Source: Bulleidia sp964385925
GTDB lineage: Bacteria > Bacillota_I > Bacilli_A > Erysipelotrichales > Erysipelotrichaceae
Assembly (NCBI GenBank): GCA_964385925.1
Contig: CAYLQV010000009.1
Span: 1 to 64,000, forward strand
Direction: 5' to 3'
DNA: 64,000 nt
Position numbers and translations under genes: made by a program. A model generated the notes under the pieces. The model ran no database searches. It was not told where the DNA came from and worked only from the letters and a program-made list of their open reading frames with translations. Shown here piece after piece: positions 44,980-53,759 of this stretch. The first letter of the stretch is position 1. The number at the start of each line of letters is the position of its first letter.

Positions 44980-45356
44980 TTCTCGATCTGTTTTATAAAG
45001 TTTTTTTTAGACTCGATCTGCTGCTCTACATTCAAGCCCCATAGAGAAATGATCTGTGGCAGGACTTCATAGATCGAGAAGGTATTAAACTGATCCAGCC
45101 ATTCATCAGGAGTCTTTGCTGCATTCTCTGGATCTGCATGTTTTGCCATCAGCCAAGCAATATTCTCGAAAAGTTCCAAGCTGAAGGAATCCAGATCACC
45201 ATCTTCCTTTTCACTCTTATCGATACTTTTCTCTAGTACGGAGAGATCTTTGTAAATATCCCTATGAAATTGATTTCTGTATAATCTAGGGATTGCTGCT
45301 GAAGCCCGAAACGTTACTGGAATTCCATCAATCTCAATTGTTTTAGTTACTGCCAT
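44976..45356 (-). CDS. Tail assembly chaperone, gpG-like part
   Basis: A 126-residue helical protein (KTIEIDGIPVTFRASAAIPR, then FENIAWLMAKHADPEN and DEWLDQFNTFSIYEVLPQII). This is the pattern of Firmicute phage tail chaperones located between tail tube and tape measure. AGGAGGATGAAG precedes the ATG. Near its end (45000-45006, minus strand) it carries AAAAAAC in the right register for -1 frameshifting into the gpT-like frame. Confidence 0.85.
   Translation of the reverse strand: MAVTKTIEIDGIPVTFRASAAIPRLYRNQFHRDIYKDLSVLEKSIDKSEKEDGDLDSFSLELFENIAWLMAKHADPENAAKTPDEWLDQFNTFSIYEVLPQIISLWGLNVEQQIESKKNFIKQIEK
45000..45006 (-). promoter_or_regulatory. Slippery heptamer for programmed -1 frameshift in the tail chaperone
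   Basis: The minus strand reads TCT AAA AAA AAC TTT in the gpG frame. A slip on A AAA AAC enters the -1 frame, which is open from there through the 54 codons of the gpT-like gene. Eight consecutive A raise slippage further. Confidence 0.8.
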
Positions 45357-45370
45357 TTCTTCATCCTCCT

Positions 45371-45408
45371 AAAAAAGAAGCAAGCAGGGAATCTCTCCCC
45401 TGCCTGCA
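45371..45408 (-). terminator. Attenuator-like terminator after the major tail protein gene
   Basis: GCAGGCAGGG and CCCTGCTTGC arms on the minus strand are followed by TTCTTTTTT. It lies between the highly expressed tail tube gene and the chaperone, allowing fewer downstream transcripts. Confidence 0.75.
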
Positions 45409-45414
45409 TATCGT

Positions 45415-46026
45415 TTATGCTCCGGCTGTTGTATCACCGGTAGTAGTTGTTGTTGCTGTTGGAGCCTTTGGTTCATATACAGCCTTATACCAATCGTTAT
45501 AGATTGCTTCGGATGTATTTGTACCTGTCTTGACCTTTACGACGCCACTTGGAAGTGGAGACACTGTAAGAGACAGTTTTTCCGTCTTGACGGATGTCTT
45601 ATCCTCGGTGGTATCACCTTCCATAGATGGTCTAGTTGCACTGCAATAATACAGGCAATGACGAATCTTTCTCTGATCGCCAGTGAACTCAAAGAGCAGT
45701 GCAAAATGCGCTGGCTCAACATCTTTGTTTTCAACCAGGACACCATTGGCATCTTCGGTTTCTTTCAGGATATCCTTCAAGAACTCTTCCGGCACAAGGG
45801 CAAGTTCAAGATCGCCAGAGTAACCATTGTTATTACTGATCATGTAGTATACGGAATCATCCGCATAGAATGGATCATTCTCGCCTTCTGCATCCAGTGC
45901 CAGACTGACAGAGCCCGGCAGACTTTTCGGTGTGCCATAGGTGATGGTTCCGTCTTCGGCAATTGTCGTAGTTGCATAGTGACAATTTTTTAGACCGAAC
46001 TTCACCTTATTCTTTGTATTAGTCAT
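45415..46026 (-). CDS. Major tail tube protein (phi13 type)
   Basis: A 203-residue protein. KVKFGLKNCHYATTTIAEDG near the start and the central LPGSVSLALDAEGENDPFYA are signatures of the TIGR01603 tail family, with an Ala/Thr-rich C-terminal end. It forms the tube of the siphovirus tail. AAGGAGG is well spaced from the ATG at 46026, less so from 46032. Confidence 0.88.
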   Translation of the reverse strand: MTNTKNKVKFGLKNCHYATTTIAEDGTITYGTPKSLPGSVSLALDAEGENDPFYADDSVYYMISNNNGYSGDLELALVPEEFLKDILKETEDANGVLVENKDVEPAHFALLFEFTGDQRKIRHCLYYCSATRPSMEGDTTEDKTSVKTEKLSLTVSPLPSGVVKVKTGTNTSEAIYNDWYKAVYEPKAPTATTTTTGDTTAGA

Positions 46027-46041
46027 TTCCATGACCTCCTT

Positions 46042-46359
46042 CTATATTTCTGTTTGATAAAGCACTTCATACATCTTTTCGGATTCGATCCAGGTTTCCA
46101 TCTTTTCATAGGCAACCTCATGTGCTGCCAGGACATCCTCGATCTGGATCTCAATTTCCGGGTCCTTTTTATCGGTGTAGAGTTCAATGTTTAGCTCATT
46201 CACTTTGTAGTAGACCTGGTTATCCGCAAACATGTTGTCAGTACCTGGAAAAAGAAAAACTAAAAAAGGAGGATCAGGCGATTCTCCTTCCGCAAAATGG
46301 TCATAGGCAAACGGCAGATTACACTCCGTTAACATCGCCATCACATCCTCGTATTTCAT
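46042..46359 (-). CDS. Tail terminator/completion-type protein
   Basis: A 105-residue protein with PPFLVFLFPGTDNMFADNQV and NELNIELYTDKKDPEIE, a pattern of gp11/DUF3168-like tail completion proteins that cap the tail and join it to the head. Four-base overlap with the upstream gene. Confidence 0.7.
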   Translation of the reverse strand: MKYEDVMAMLTECNLPFAYDHFAEGESPDPPFLVFLFPGTDNMFADNQVYYKVNELNIELYTDKKDPEIEIQIEDVLAAHEVAYEKMETWIESEKMYEVLYQTEI

Positions 46360-46733
46360 TTCAGTTTCTCCTCGATCGCTTTGATAAGGTCCTGCTCTCC
46401 TTTTTCTGCAGCAGGTTCTATATGCGGCTTCCCTGCCACTCTACCTCCACCACGTTTTGCATGACCAAATTCCAATAAATGGGTCAGCTGATAACGATTG
46501 CTTGAATGGACGAGAACATCTAGGCTGTTTGCATTCTCACGTATTTTCTTGATTCGCCAGCTCTTTTTATAACGGCCAGTGAGGACCGGTGCAGAACTCT
46601 CGATATCTTTCTTTACCGACTTTGCAGTATCTTTGACCGCATCCTTCATATCATCCGTAGCGAGATTTGCGTACTTCTCCAGCTCATTCATAATGACATC
46701 GTCCATATCATCAATCGAAACATTCTGGCTCAT
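46356..46733 (-). CDS. HK97 gp10-type head-tail joining protein
   Basis: A 125-residue protein containing SSAPVLTGRYKKSWRIKKI and SNRYQLTHLLEFGHAKRGGG, the conserved pair of the HK97-gp10 family (minor capsid or tail completion). Four-base overlaps on both sides. Confidence 0.85.
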   Translation of the reverse strand: MSQNVSIDDMDDVIMNELEKYANLATDDMKDAVKDTAKSVKKDIESSAPVLTGRYKKSWRIKKIRENANSLDVLVHSSNRYQLTHLLEFGHAKRGGGRVAGKPHIEPAAEKGEQDLIKAIEEKLK

Positions 46734-47065
46734 ACTTTGCCCTTCTCCAACTTGCAGTTAAACTTCAAGCTGTTATGCTTCTGCCCCATTGGATTCACGT
46801 AAGTGATGTTATAGATTTTTCCATCGGTAAGAATCCGATACTTTGTGGATTCCACAACTTTTGTTTCCTTAGAATAGCGAACGGTAAAATCAAGAGACTC
46901 TTCGGGGTTAACAACAGTACTGCCGCTTTCAGATCCGGTGCTTGTGCCAATTGTGGCCCAGCAAGAAAAGTAATCTGTCCACCCATTGGTATGATTTCCA
47001 TACTGATCCACAACTACTGCATGTTTCTGAATCTGAATCCGAACGCGAAGATCACCAATATTCAT
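46730..47065 (-). CDS. Phage head closure / head-tail adaptor protein
   Basis: A 111-residue protein with NIGDLRVRIQIQKHA, TDYFSCWATIG and SLDFTVRYSKETKVVESTKYR (in part), matching the SPP1 gp16-like head closure family that seals the portal. It overlaps both neighbours by four bases. Confidence 0.82.
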   Translation of the reverse strand: MNIGDLRVRIQIQKHAVVVDQYGNHTNGWTDYFSCWATIGTSTGSESGSTVVNPEESLDFTVRYSKETKVVESTKYRILTDGKIYNITYVNPMGQKHNSLKFNCKLEKGKV

Positions 47066-47397
47066 TCATTGACTCCCTCCCGGATCGCAAACAAGATCGA
47101 TCGCAGTGTCAGTTGCAATGCATGATGATCTGCCTCTTCCCGATGTTCAAACAAATAAGCAAGTGCATAAAGAATCGCCACTTTGAGTGTCTCTCGAACT
47201 GCTAACAGTTCATCCTTTGTATAACCATCTGTGCTTTCCGCATCAGAATTAATGACTGCCCATTGTGCTTCCGTTAATCTACCTACGTCTTGGCAAAGTC
47301 GAGAAGCTGAAGATAAGAGGATGCTGATCGTGGCATCCTCATCAGCCGAGTCAACTCGCAGATACTCCTTTGCTTCATCAAGCGATATCAATGCCAC
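47062..47397 (-). CDS. Head-tail connector (gp6-like) protein
   Basis: A 111-residue protein: ALISLDEAKEYLRVDSADED, then LLSSASRLCQDVGR and AILYALAYLFEHREEADHH. These are features of the HK97 gp6 connector family that ring the portal. It uses a GTG start; GAGGTGAGT lies upstream of the GTG at 47397, and a GTG at 47403 is the alternative. Confidence 0.82.
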   Translation of the reverse strand: MALISLDEAKEYLRVDSADEDATISILLSSASRLCQDVGRLTEAQWAVINSDAESTDGYTKDELLAVRETLKVAILYALAYLFEHREEADHHALQLTLRSILFAIREGVNE

Positions 47398-47415
47398 GAT
47401 CACTCACCTCATTCC

Positions 47416-48621
47416 TTAGACTGTTGCCTTCATCTGCAGAACCTGGACTGCTTCAGGAAGGATCAGCTTGCCATCTACTCGCTGAGTAGAAATGAAACCA
47501 ACCTGATCTGTACGAGCATACAGTTCATTCAATCTCTTAAAGGTTCTGCTCTGACGATCTGCAACCCAATAGTAACTGTAGTCACCAAAAACCAGTGCCT
47601 TAGCACTTGCGGTAATTGCAGGCATATAAGAACTTGTTACCAGTGGACGACCAAGTAATGTGTTCGGCTTCCCAATTTCCAGAGATGGTTTCCAGATGTA
47701 ATTGTCATTCTTATCCTTCAGCGTCATCAGCTGAAGTAAAAGTGCTTCATTGCAGAGGAATTGTGCGTTCTTTCTGTAAGGAGCCTTCAGTGCATAGTAG
47801 AGCTGGAAGACTTCATCAAACTTCACGGAGGTCTGCGTAGAAGCCGTAACACCAACGGGTGCTCCACCTGTATCTGCAAGCAGACCGAGTGGCTTGTTCT
47901 GGCCATCCCCTGTAAAGAATGCTTTTTCTTCTGCATTACCCATGCGCACACCAAACCGACGTGCAATATAAGATGCCAAGTCAAAGGCAGAATCATTCAG
48001 AAGTTCATTGGAAATCTTAATCATTGTGCCCATCTTGTAGGCACCAAGAGTTGTCTGGCCAAAGGTAGTATCTGCTTCTGGGATTTCCTGACCTTCATCG
48101 ATCCAGCTTGCTTCGCCAGAATCTTCCGCAATCGGAATCTTTCTTGTACCAGAAGATGTTTTGATAACAGTGGCTAAAGAACGGAAGATATCATTCTCTT
48201 CCAAGGATTCAACCAGCTGCTTTTCAAATTCATCCGGAACAGTATAACCACCCTTTGGATCTTCACCGACAGACAGGGCATCCATCACTTCAGCGTAGTT
48301 GCCACGATTTCTCAGCATGTTCCAGAATGCATCACTGTATTCTGCAGTCGCAGTTGGAGAAGTGGCCTTCTTGCCGCCTGTCTTCACGTCTGCATGTACT
48401 GGCATTGAAGTTGGTGCGGCCAACTTTGCATCAATCTCTGCCTGATTCTCCAGACGTTCGATCTCATCACCAAGTGCCTTCACGTCAGAAGCCATCTTGT
48501 TGTACTGCTCTACAGCAGAGCTTTCGACGAGACCATTCTCGTCTCTGTGTTCCTCCAGGAAAGCTTTTGTCTGCTCCCAGAGGGTATTACGCTTATTGCG
48601 CAAATCAATAATCTTACTCAT
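47416..48621 (-). CDS. Major capsid protein, HK97 fold
   Basis: A 401-residue protein. An N-terminal delta/scaffold domain of coiled-coil type (about 1-95) ends near a likely protease site. The capsid fold follows with GGYTVPDEFEKQLVESLEEN, TRKIPIAEDSGEASWIDEGQ, KISNELLNDSAFDLASYIA and NKPLGLLADTGG. AAGGAGG precedes the ATG at 48621. Proteolytic removal of the delta domain is expected from the adjacent protease gene. Confidence 0.93.
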   Translation of the reverse strand: MSKIIDLRNKRNTLWEQTKAFLEEHRDENGLVESSAVEQYNKMASDVKALGDEIERLENQAEIDAKLAAPTSMPVHADVKTGGKKATSPTATAEYSDAFWNMLRNRGNYAEVMDALSVGEDPKGGYTVPDEFEKQLVESLEENDIFRSLATVIKTSSGTRKIPIAEDSGEASWIDEGQEIPEADTTFGQTTLGAYKMGTMIKISNELLNDSAFDLASYIARRFGVRMGNAEEKAFFTGDGQNKPLGLLADTGGAPVGVTASTQTSVKFDEVFQLYYALKAPYRKNAQFLCNEALLLQLMTLKDKNDNYIWKPSLEIGKPNTLLGRPLVTSSYMPAITASAKALVFGDYSYYWVADRQSRTFKRLNELYARTDQVGFISTQRVDGKLILPEAVQVLQMKATV

Positions 48622-48650
48622 TGTTTTTTCCTCCTTCAAAGGTTGAGTAA

Positions 48651-48691
48651 CAAAAAACAGCTAGTTCCTTATTTCAGGAAATCTAGCTGTC
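48651..48691 (-). terminator. Terminator-like hairpin between protease and capsid genes
   Basis: ACAGCTAGATTTCCT and AGGAACTAGCTGT arms on the minus strand are followed by six T. The stem overlaps the protease stop codon. It could reduce transcription into the capsid gene or protect the 5' end of a processed capsid mRNA. Confidence 0.7.
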
Positions 48692-49499
48692 GTTTCAAAA
48701 TCTCATATGGCATACTGCCATCTGCGGTAGTACCATTCATACCGATCTTTGGTTCTTCTGGTTTTGGCTTTATGTCATCACCAGATGCCTCAGTGACAAG
48801 CCGATTCAGAATTGCCAGATCCATCTTCCGGCTGGAATACATATGCGCTTCCGCACCAGGAATAACGATCTTTTTCTTCTGTGGATCTTCTTCTTGGTCT
48901 TCTTCGGGATCTTCGGGATCTTCAGGATCTTCCTCTGGATCTTCTTCCGGGGCTTTCTTATCCTCGTATAAGATCTCATCAGCAAATCCCAACTCCACTG
49001 CTTTCTTTGCATTCATCCAGGTTTCATTGCTCATCAGATCAGCGACCTTTTTTCTCGAAAGGCCACACTTAGCGGTATAGGCATTGATAATGCTTTCCTT
49101 TACTTCATTCAGTGTGTCGATTGCCTTCTCCATATCCTTGGCATTGCCCATAGCAATGGTCGCTGGATCATGGATCATCAATAGTGCCGTTGGAGACATC
49201 AACACCTTGGAACCCGCCATTGCCACAACCGAAGCAGCCGATGCTGCAATCGAAGCAATTTTGACCGTCACCGCACCTGGGTAATCCTGCAGCATCGTAT
49301 AGATCTCAGCTGCCGCAAAGACGTTACCACCTGGCGAATTGATCCAGACTGTCACATCTCCCTCTTCCGAATTAAGCTCTTCGCGGAATGCCTGTGGGGT
49401 TACTTCATCACCCCAGATTGAATCTTCATCGATTGGTCCTTCTAGTCGTAATACACGACCTCCGCTATCATCGTGAATCCAATTCCAAAACTTCTTCAT
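48669..49499 (-). CDS. ClpP/S49-type head maturation protease
   Basis: A 276-residue protease. The ClpP-like domain has VTVWINSPGGNVFAAAEIY, the catalytic Ser in IAASAASVVAMAG, the His in ALLMIHDPATIAMG and a following Asp. A linker of about 25 residues is almost entirely Glu, Asp and Pro repeats, followed by a basic-acidic tail that may bind the scaffold. It cuts the capsid precursor. Its start overlaps the portal stop by one base. Confidence 0.92.
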   Translation of the reverse strand: MKKFWNWIHDDSGGRVLRLEGPIDEDSIWGDEVTPQAFREELNSEEGDVTVWINSPGGNVFAAAEIYTMLQDYPGAVTVKIASIAASAASVVAMAGSKVLMSPTALLMIHDPATIAMGNAKDMEKAIDTLNEVKESIINAYTAKCGLSRKKVADLMSNETWMNAKKAVELGFADEILYEDKKAPEEDPEEDPEDPEDPEEDQEEDPQKKKIVIPGAEAHMYSSRKMDLAILNRLVTEASGDDIKPKPEEPKIGMNGTTADGSMPYEILKRQLDFLK

Positions 49500-50842
49500 T
49501 ATTTCCTCCTCGGGGACTTCGTCCCTTTATTCTTGTTCTGTGTGCCATCGGTGCCATTGGCACTTGTCTGACCAGTGCTGGCAGCACCAGACTTGCCGGC
49601 ATCTTCCAAACGGACGTAACCACCATTGAGGTAGTAATCATCGCCACCCTTTTCCGCTGGAATCAGATCCATGTTTTCTAAACGATGGACATCATTCGGT
49701 GAAAGGAAGCCATTACTGATTCCTGTTGCATACCCACTCATCCGGCTTTGATAATCGCCCCGTAAAAGGCCGTCTACGTTAAACTTCGGAAAGTAGGTGT
49801 CCTGCTCCGATTCCAGCAAAAGATCCTTCACAATCGCCTGCTCAATGCGGACAAGCCAAGGTGTCAGCGTATGAACTACAAAGTCGATGGACTGATGCTC
49901 AATGTTGGAGAAGGTCGCATGATTCAAATCCTGCACCATATGTGGTGGAACCCGGAACACCCTACAAATCTCCTCAACTGAAAACTGCCTCACGGAAAGG
50001 AACTGCGAGTCCTCCGGAGGCAGGGATATTGGTTTATAGGTCATGCCTTCTTCAAGCACGGCTACCTTATGTGCATTACTTGCACCGCCATATACATCAG
50101 ACCAGTTCTCTCTGATCTTTTCTGGATTCTTCAACACACCTGGATGTTCCAAGACACCACTTGGCTGTGCTCCATTACGGAAGAAGGATGATCCATACTT
50201 TTCAACTGCAAGTGTTGTACCTAGAGCATTCTTCATCATGGCAATTGGTGAGAAACCAACTAAGCCATTAAATCCAAGTCCTGGTACATGGAAGATCTCG
50301 TCTCTTCTGAAATACAGATCCTTGTTCTTATCACCTGGAACCTCATCGGTATAAGCATGATAGATATAATAAATATCTCCATGTTCATCTCGATCCACTT
50401 CCACGTTTTCTGGATACAACGGATAGAGTGCGAGAATGTTATTCTTCCCGTCACGAATGATCTGTGCATAGAAGTTGCCCCACAGTAATAAATGGGTGAG
50501 ACATAATTCCCAGAAGGAAAAACTTGTCATCTCAGGATTTGGCTGGCGGTAAAGAATTTTATACAAAGGATGATCCCTTGCACGCTCTTTTCCATTCTCC
50601 GATTCATCTGTGAACTTATACATGCGTAAAGGCAGACTCGCGACTGTTTCAGAAAGCAGTCTGACACATGCATAAACTGCTGCAATCTGCATCGCCGATT
50701 TCTCATCCACTCGTTCGCCACTGTCCGCTCTACCAAACAAGAATGTTTGTCCTGAATCACGCACATTGTCTGTGACCTCAGGTACAATTTCCTGCGGTGT
50801 ATCTCTTGCACTGGATAAACCAAGTAATCTTTTTATTCCCAT
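49499..50842 (-). CDS. Portal protein (HK97/gp3 family)
   Basis: A 447-residue protein: AIAVYACVRLLSETVASLPL-like MQIAAVYACVRLLSETVASL, HPLYKILYRQPNPEMTSFSF, EIFHVPGLGFNGLVGFSPI, FRVPPHMVQDLNHATFSNIE. These are standard landmarks of HK97-type portals, which form the dodecameric DNA gate. The C-terminal tail is Gly/Ser/Asn rich and basic. It follows the large terminase by 14 bases. Confidence 0.95.
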   Translation of the reverse strand: MGIKRLLGLSSARDTPQEIVPEVTDNVRDSGQTFLFGRADSGERVDEKSAMQIAAVYACVRLLSETVASLPLRMYKFTDESENGKERARDHPLYKILYRQPNPEMTSFSFWELCLTHLLLWGNFYAQIIRDGKNNILALYPLYPENVEVDRDEHGDIYYIYHAYTDEVPGDKNKDLYFRRDEIFHVPGLGFNGLVGFSPIAMMKNALGTTLAVEKYGSSFFRNGAQPSGVLEHPGVLKNPEKIRENWSDVYGGASNAHKVAVLEEGMTYKPISLPPEDSQFLSVRQFSVEEICRVFRVPPHMVQDLNHATFSNIEHQSIDFVVHTLTPWLVRIEQAIVKDLLLESEQDTYFPKFNVDGLLRGDYQSRMSGYATGISNGFLSPNDVHRLENMDLIPAEKGGDDYYLNGGYVRLEDAGKSGAASTGQTSANGTDGTQNKNKGTKSPRRK

Positions 50843-50856
50843 GCATGACTCCTTTC

Positions 50857-52473
50857 TTAAAATATCAATAAGCCGCGATCATCATAGACGCTGCTTTGAT
50901 TCTCATGACGAATACAGCGATCGAGTGCCATGATTGCCGCAACAATTCCATCAATCTTTTCCGGCGACTTCGCCTTTGTTGGTTTGATGTTTTCTGCGGC
51001 ATCCCGATCTACTACAACATTCCCACTCATCCACCGCATGACAGGATTGCCACCGTGAATGATCTGTCCTTGCATCAAAAGTTTATAGAACTCCTTGGTT
51101 GGAGGACTCATATCCTTAAAACCCTGGCCAAAAGGCACCATCGTAAATCCATCATCCGTAAGGTTCTGAATAAGCTGTGTAGCATTCCAACGATCAACGG
51201 CGATCTCTAATATGTGATATTTTTCATACAGCTTTTGGATAAATGCTTCGATGAAGTTGTAATCAATAACATTTCCTTCCGTTGCCTGCAGGAAACCTTG
51301 TTGATGCCAGACATCATATGGAACCGAACCACGGCGAACCCGCAAAGGAATCGTGTCCTTTGGGACCCAGAAGAATGGAAGCATGACATACTTCTCACTC
51401 TCATTACGCGGCGGAAACATTAAGACCAGTGCTGTGATGTCACCTGTACTTGATAGATCTAATCCGCCATAACAATCCCGGCCTTCCAGGGATGCCGTAT
51501 CAATTGGCAGGTTCCCTTTGTCATAGATCTGCTCGGGAATAAATCGTGTAACACTAGAAACCCACATGTTGAGTCTTAATTGCTTGAATACATTTTCTTC
51601 AGCAGGATTATCCAGTGCCTCTTGATACATATCTCTGACTCGATCGATCTGAATCGTCTGTCCCAGGGAAGGGTTCGCTTTATACCAGTTCTTTTCATCA
51701 TGCCAATCATCCTCATCGGTCAATCCATAGACAACCGGATAGAACGTATGGTCCACCTTTCGATCAGCTAAGATATCTAGTGCCTTGGAATGTAACTCAT
51801 AACAGATGGATTCTTTATCTGTGCCAGCAGTTGTGATTAAAAAGTACAGCGGCTGCTCTCTTGCATCACCAGAACCCTGCGTTAATACGTCATAGAGTTT
51901 CCGGTTCGGTTGTGCGTGTACTTCATCCAGAACGAGACCTGATACATTTAAGCCATGCTTGGTACCAACTTCCGCAGACAGGACCTGGTAGAACCCAGCA
52001 TTGGTATAGTTCACGATCCGCTTGGTTGCCGCCATGATCTTTGACCGTTTCAGCAGTGCCGGCGTCATCTTTACCATCTGATGAGCTACATCAAATACAA
52101 TGGACGCCTGTTGCCGATCAGCTGCAGCACCATACACTTCAGCGGATGGTTCGTTATCTGCATACAGAAGATATAAGGCGACAGCAGCAGCCAATTCTGA
52201 CTTGCCATTCTTCTTTCCAATCTCGATGTATGCGGTTCGAAACTGCCGATGTCCATTTGCATCCACGATGCCAAAGACATCACGGATACACTGTTCCTGC
52301 CATGGAAGTAACCAGAATCGTTTCCCAGCCCACTTCCCTTTGGTGTGTTTCAGGTTCTCTATAAATTTCACAGCACGATCTGCTCTCGATGGATCATAGT
52401 GACTCGTTGGTAGCATGAATCGCGTTGGGTGGTAGTTCTTTAATTTGGGATAGTCCTTTGGCCTAGTCTCCAT
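50857..52473 (-). CDS. terL: Terminase large subunit
   Basis: A 538-residue packaging motor. The ATPase half has the non-classical P-loop EIGKKNGKSELAAAVALYLL and Walker B GLVLDEVHAQPN; the nuclease half has YGGLDLSSTGDITALVLMFP and later IAVDRWNA, typical of Terminase_1 family. It cuts and pumps phage DNA. One-base overlap with the small subunit. Confidence 0.95.
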   Translation of the reverse strand: METRPKDYPKLKNYHPTRFMLPTSHYDPSRADRAVKFIENLKHTKGKWAGKRFWLLPWQEQCIRDVFGIVDANGHRQFRTAYIEIGKKNGKSELAAAVALYLLYADNEPSAEVYGAAADRQQASIVFDVAHQMVKMTPALLKRSKIMAATKRIVNYTNAGFYQVLSAEVGTKHGLNVSGLVLDEVHAQPNRKLYDVLTQGSGDAREQPLYFLITTAGTDKESICYELHSKALDILADRKVDHTFYPVVYGLTDEDDWHDEKNWYKANPSLGQTIQIDRVRDMYQEALDNPAEENVFKQLRLNMWVSSVTRFIPEQIYDKGNLPIDTASLEGRDCYGGLDLSSTGDITALVLMFPPRNESEKYVMLPFFWVPKDTIPLRVRRGSVPYDVWHQQGFLQATEGNVIDYNFIEAFIQKLYEKYHILEIAVDRWNATQLIQNLTDDGFTMVPFGQGFKDMSPPTKEFYKLLMQGQIIHGGNPVMRWMSGNVVVDRDAAENIKPTKAKSPEKIDGIVAAIMALDRCIRHENQSSVYDDRGLLIF

Positions 52474-52946
52474 CAGTCATCGCCTCCGAGGAGTTGTTCC
52501 ATCTCATCGGAAGGATTATTCACGCTGTTATCCGCAACAATTCTGCTGCGGGCCGCTGGCGTAAGACCGAACTGTTCCGCAAACTTACTCATCACTTTCA
52601 GATAGGTCTGGGCAATTGATACCTGCGGCACCTGTTGCCAGTATCCAGAGGGGGTCCGGACAATCGTTCCATGCTGCGTGATGAACTCTTCTGCTTCTTT
52701 CCACCGGGCATAGGCTTGGCAGTATCCAGCAAAGGCAGCCATATCGACATCGGTCAGAATTCCAATCGACTCCATTTGTTTTGCTAAACGGCGCCACTCT
52801 CTTTTCGCTTCAGGCTCTAGCCATTTCGGACAACTAGGTGCTTTCTTCAGTGGCTTTGGCTCAGATTCATTCATGGGCCGCTTCCCAGGATTGCCTTCCA
52901 GCATTTTGATTGCAGTTGGTGTTGGCTTTCTTCCTCTGGTTGCCAC
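52473..52946 (-). CDS. terS: Terminase small subunit, P27 family
   Basis: A 157-residue DNA-recognition subunit. ATRGRKPTPTAIKMLEGNPG at the start, WLEPEAKREWRRLAKQMESI and VDMAAFAGYCQAYARWKEAE are P27-family features. GGGAGG lies six bases before a GTG (52946), which I choose over the upstream ATG at 52973 that would sit beside a terminator. Confidence 0.9.
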   Translation of the reverse strand: MATRGRKPTPTAIKMLEGNPGKRPMNESEPKPLKKAPSCPKWLEPEAKREWRRLAKQMESIGILTDVDMAAFAGYCQAYARWKEAEEFITQHGTIVRTPSGYWQQVPQVSIAQTYLKVMSKFAEQFGLTPAARSRIVADNSVNNPSDEMEQLLGGDD

Positions 52947-52971
52947 ATGGCCTCCCTCCCTTCTTCCAAAC

Positions 52972-52995
52972 AAAAAGTCAGCTTCATCGGCTGAC
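52972..52995 (-). terminator. Terminator upstream of the packaging genes
   Basis: GTCAGC and GCTGAC arms around a seven-base loop end in TTTTTG on the minus strand, 26 bases before the small-terminase start. It separates early accessory genes from the structural operon and is a natural site for antitermination. Confidence 0.75.
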
Positions 52996-53065
52996 CTTGT
53001 AATCTATCTATACGAGAGAAAGAGCCTCAGCTCTTATCTCGGAATTTTCATATTTAATGTGCTGC

Positions 53066-53419
53066 TTACTTCACTGTCATCTTGAAGGCAGGAATCAATT
53101 CCTGATTGCTTCCAAAATGGTAGCGGTCTTTGATCTTGACGATACCGTCAAGCGTGCATCCAAGTTCCTCGAACTTTGCGATTGTTTGAATCAGGCTGGA
53201 GAATGTTGAGCTGATGGTAAATTCCTTTACACCAAGCCTGCGGCAATTGTCGATAATTTCTTCAATGTCATAATCCCAAATGACCTCAGCGAAGTTTGGC
53301 AGTTCGTTTCCTGCATCTCTGCTCCAAAGGTAAGCCTGGCCAAGTGTGTATTGCACACCGATGTCTTTCCAGTTCATTCCCTGCTTTGCATTCTCAATTT
53401 CCTTGATTGTGTATTTCAT
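53066..53419 (-). CDS. Phage accessory protein, unknown function
   Basis: A 117-residue acidic protein (WKDIGVQYTLGQAYLWSRDA, EEIIDNCRRLGVKEFTISST). The type occurs as a conserved hypothetical in Firmicute phages and conjugative elements. No catalytic motif. Part of a row of short minus-strand genes. Confidence 0.6.
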   Translation of the reverse strand: MKYTIKEIENAKQGMNWKDIGVQYTLGQAYLWSRDAGNELPNFAEVIWDYDIEEIIDNCRRLGVKEFTISSTFSSLIQTIAKFEELGCTLDGIVKIKDRYHFGSNQELIPAFKMTVK

Positions 53420-53431
53420 TTTGTCGTCCTC

Positions 53432-53662
53432 TTACTTTGTGATGATGCTCATAACTTCGTCATAAGCCTTTGTAATTTCTTCACCCTTTGGCATAATGTC
53501 CCAACCGCGGTAGTAGCTTACAACTTCCTTTTCTTCTGCGTTTCTAATGGATAGGATTGAAACCCTACCGCAGTCGATTCCGAAGTCTGAATCTTCATCG
53601 AATACCTTAGCCGTGTAAGTGTAGCTGTTTCCGTTAACCTTTACTGTTCCCTTGTTCCACAT
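53432..53662 (-). CDS. Small phage accessory protein, unknown function
   Basis: A 76-residue protein starting MWNKGTVKVNG, with AAGGAGG nine bases upstream. It resembles DUF7678-type short proteins (YRGWDIMPKGEEITKAYDEV). Its 5' leader is one copy of a 79-base direct repeat shared with the next gene upstream. Confidence 0.65.
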   Translation of the reverse strand: MWNKGTVKVNGNSYTYTAKVFDEDSDFGIDCGRVSILSIRNAEEKEVVSYYRGWDIMPKGEEITKAYDEVMSIITK

Positions 53663-53670
53663 AATTGAAT

Positions 53671-53749
53671 CCTCCTTGCCTTTCCTTGGCATGTTCATAG
53701 TGCCATAGGTCAAGCGGTATTGGATGATACACAGTTTGAAGTGTGTCTA
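53671..53749 (-). repeat. 79-base leader repeat, copy A
   Basis: About 90 percent identical to 53953-54031 by eye. Read on the minus strand it starts with an ACACA...TGTGT hairpin, then TTGAC, GGCACTATGAACATGCC (a short hairpin) and ends with the AAGGAGG of the gene at 53662. Confidence 0.8.
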
Positions 53750-53759
53750 GCTTTGAAGT

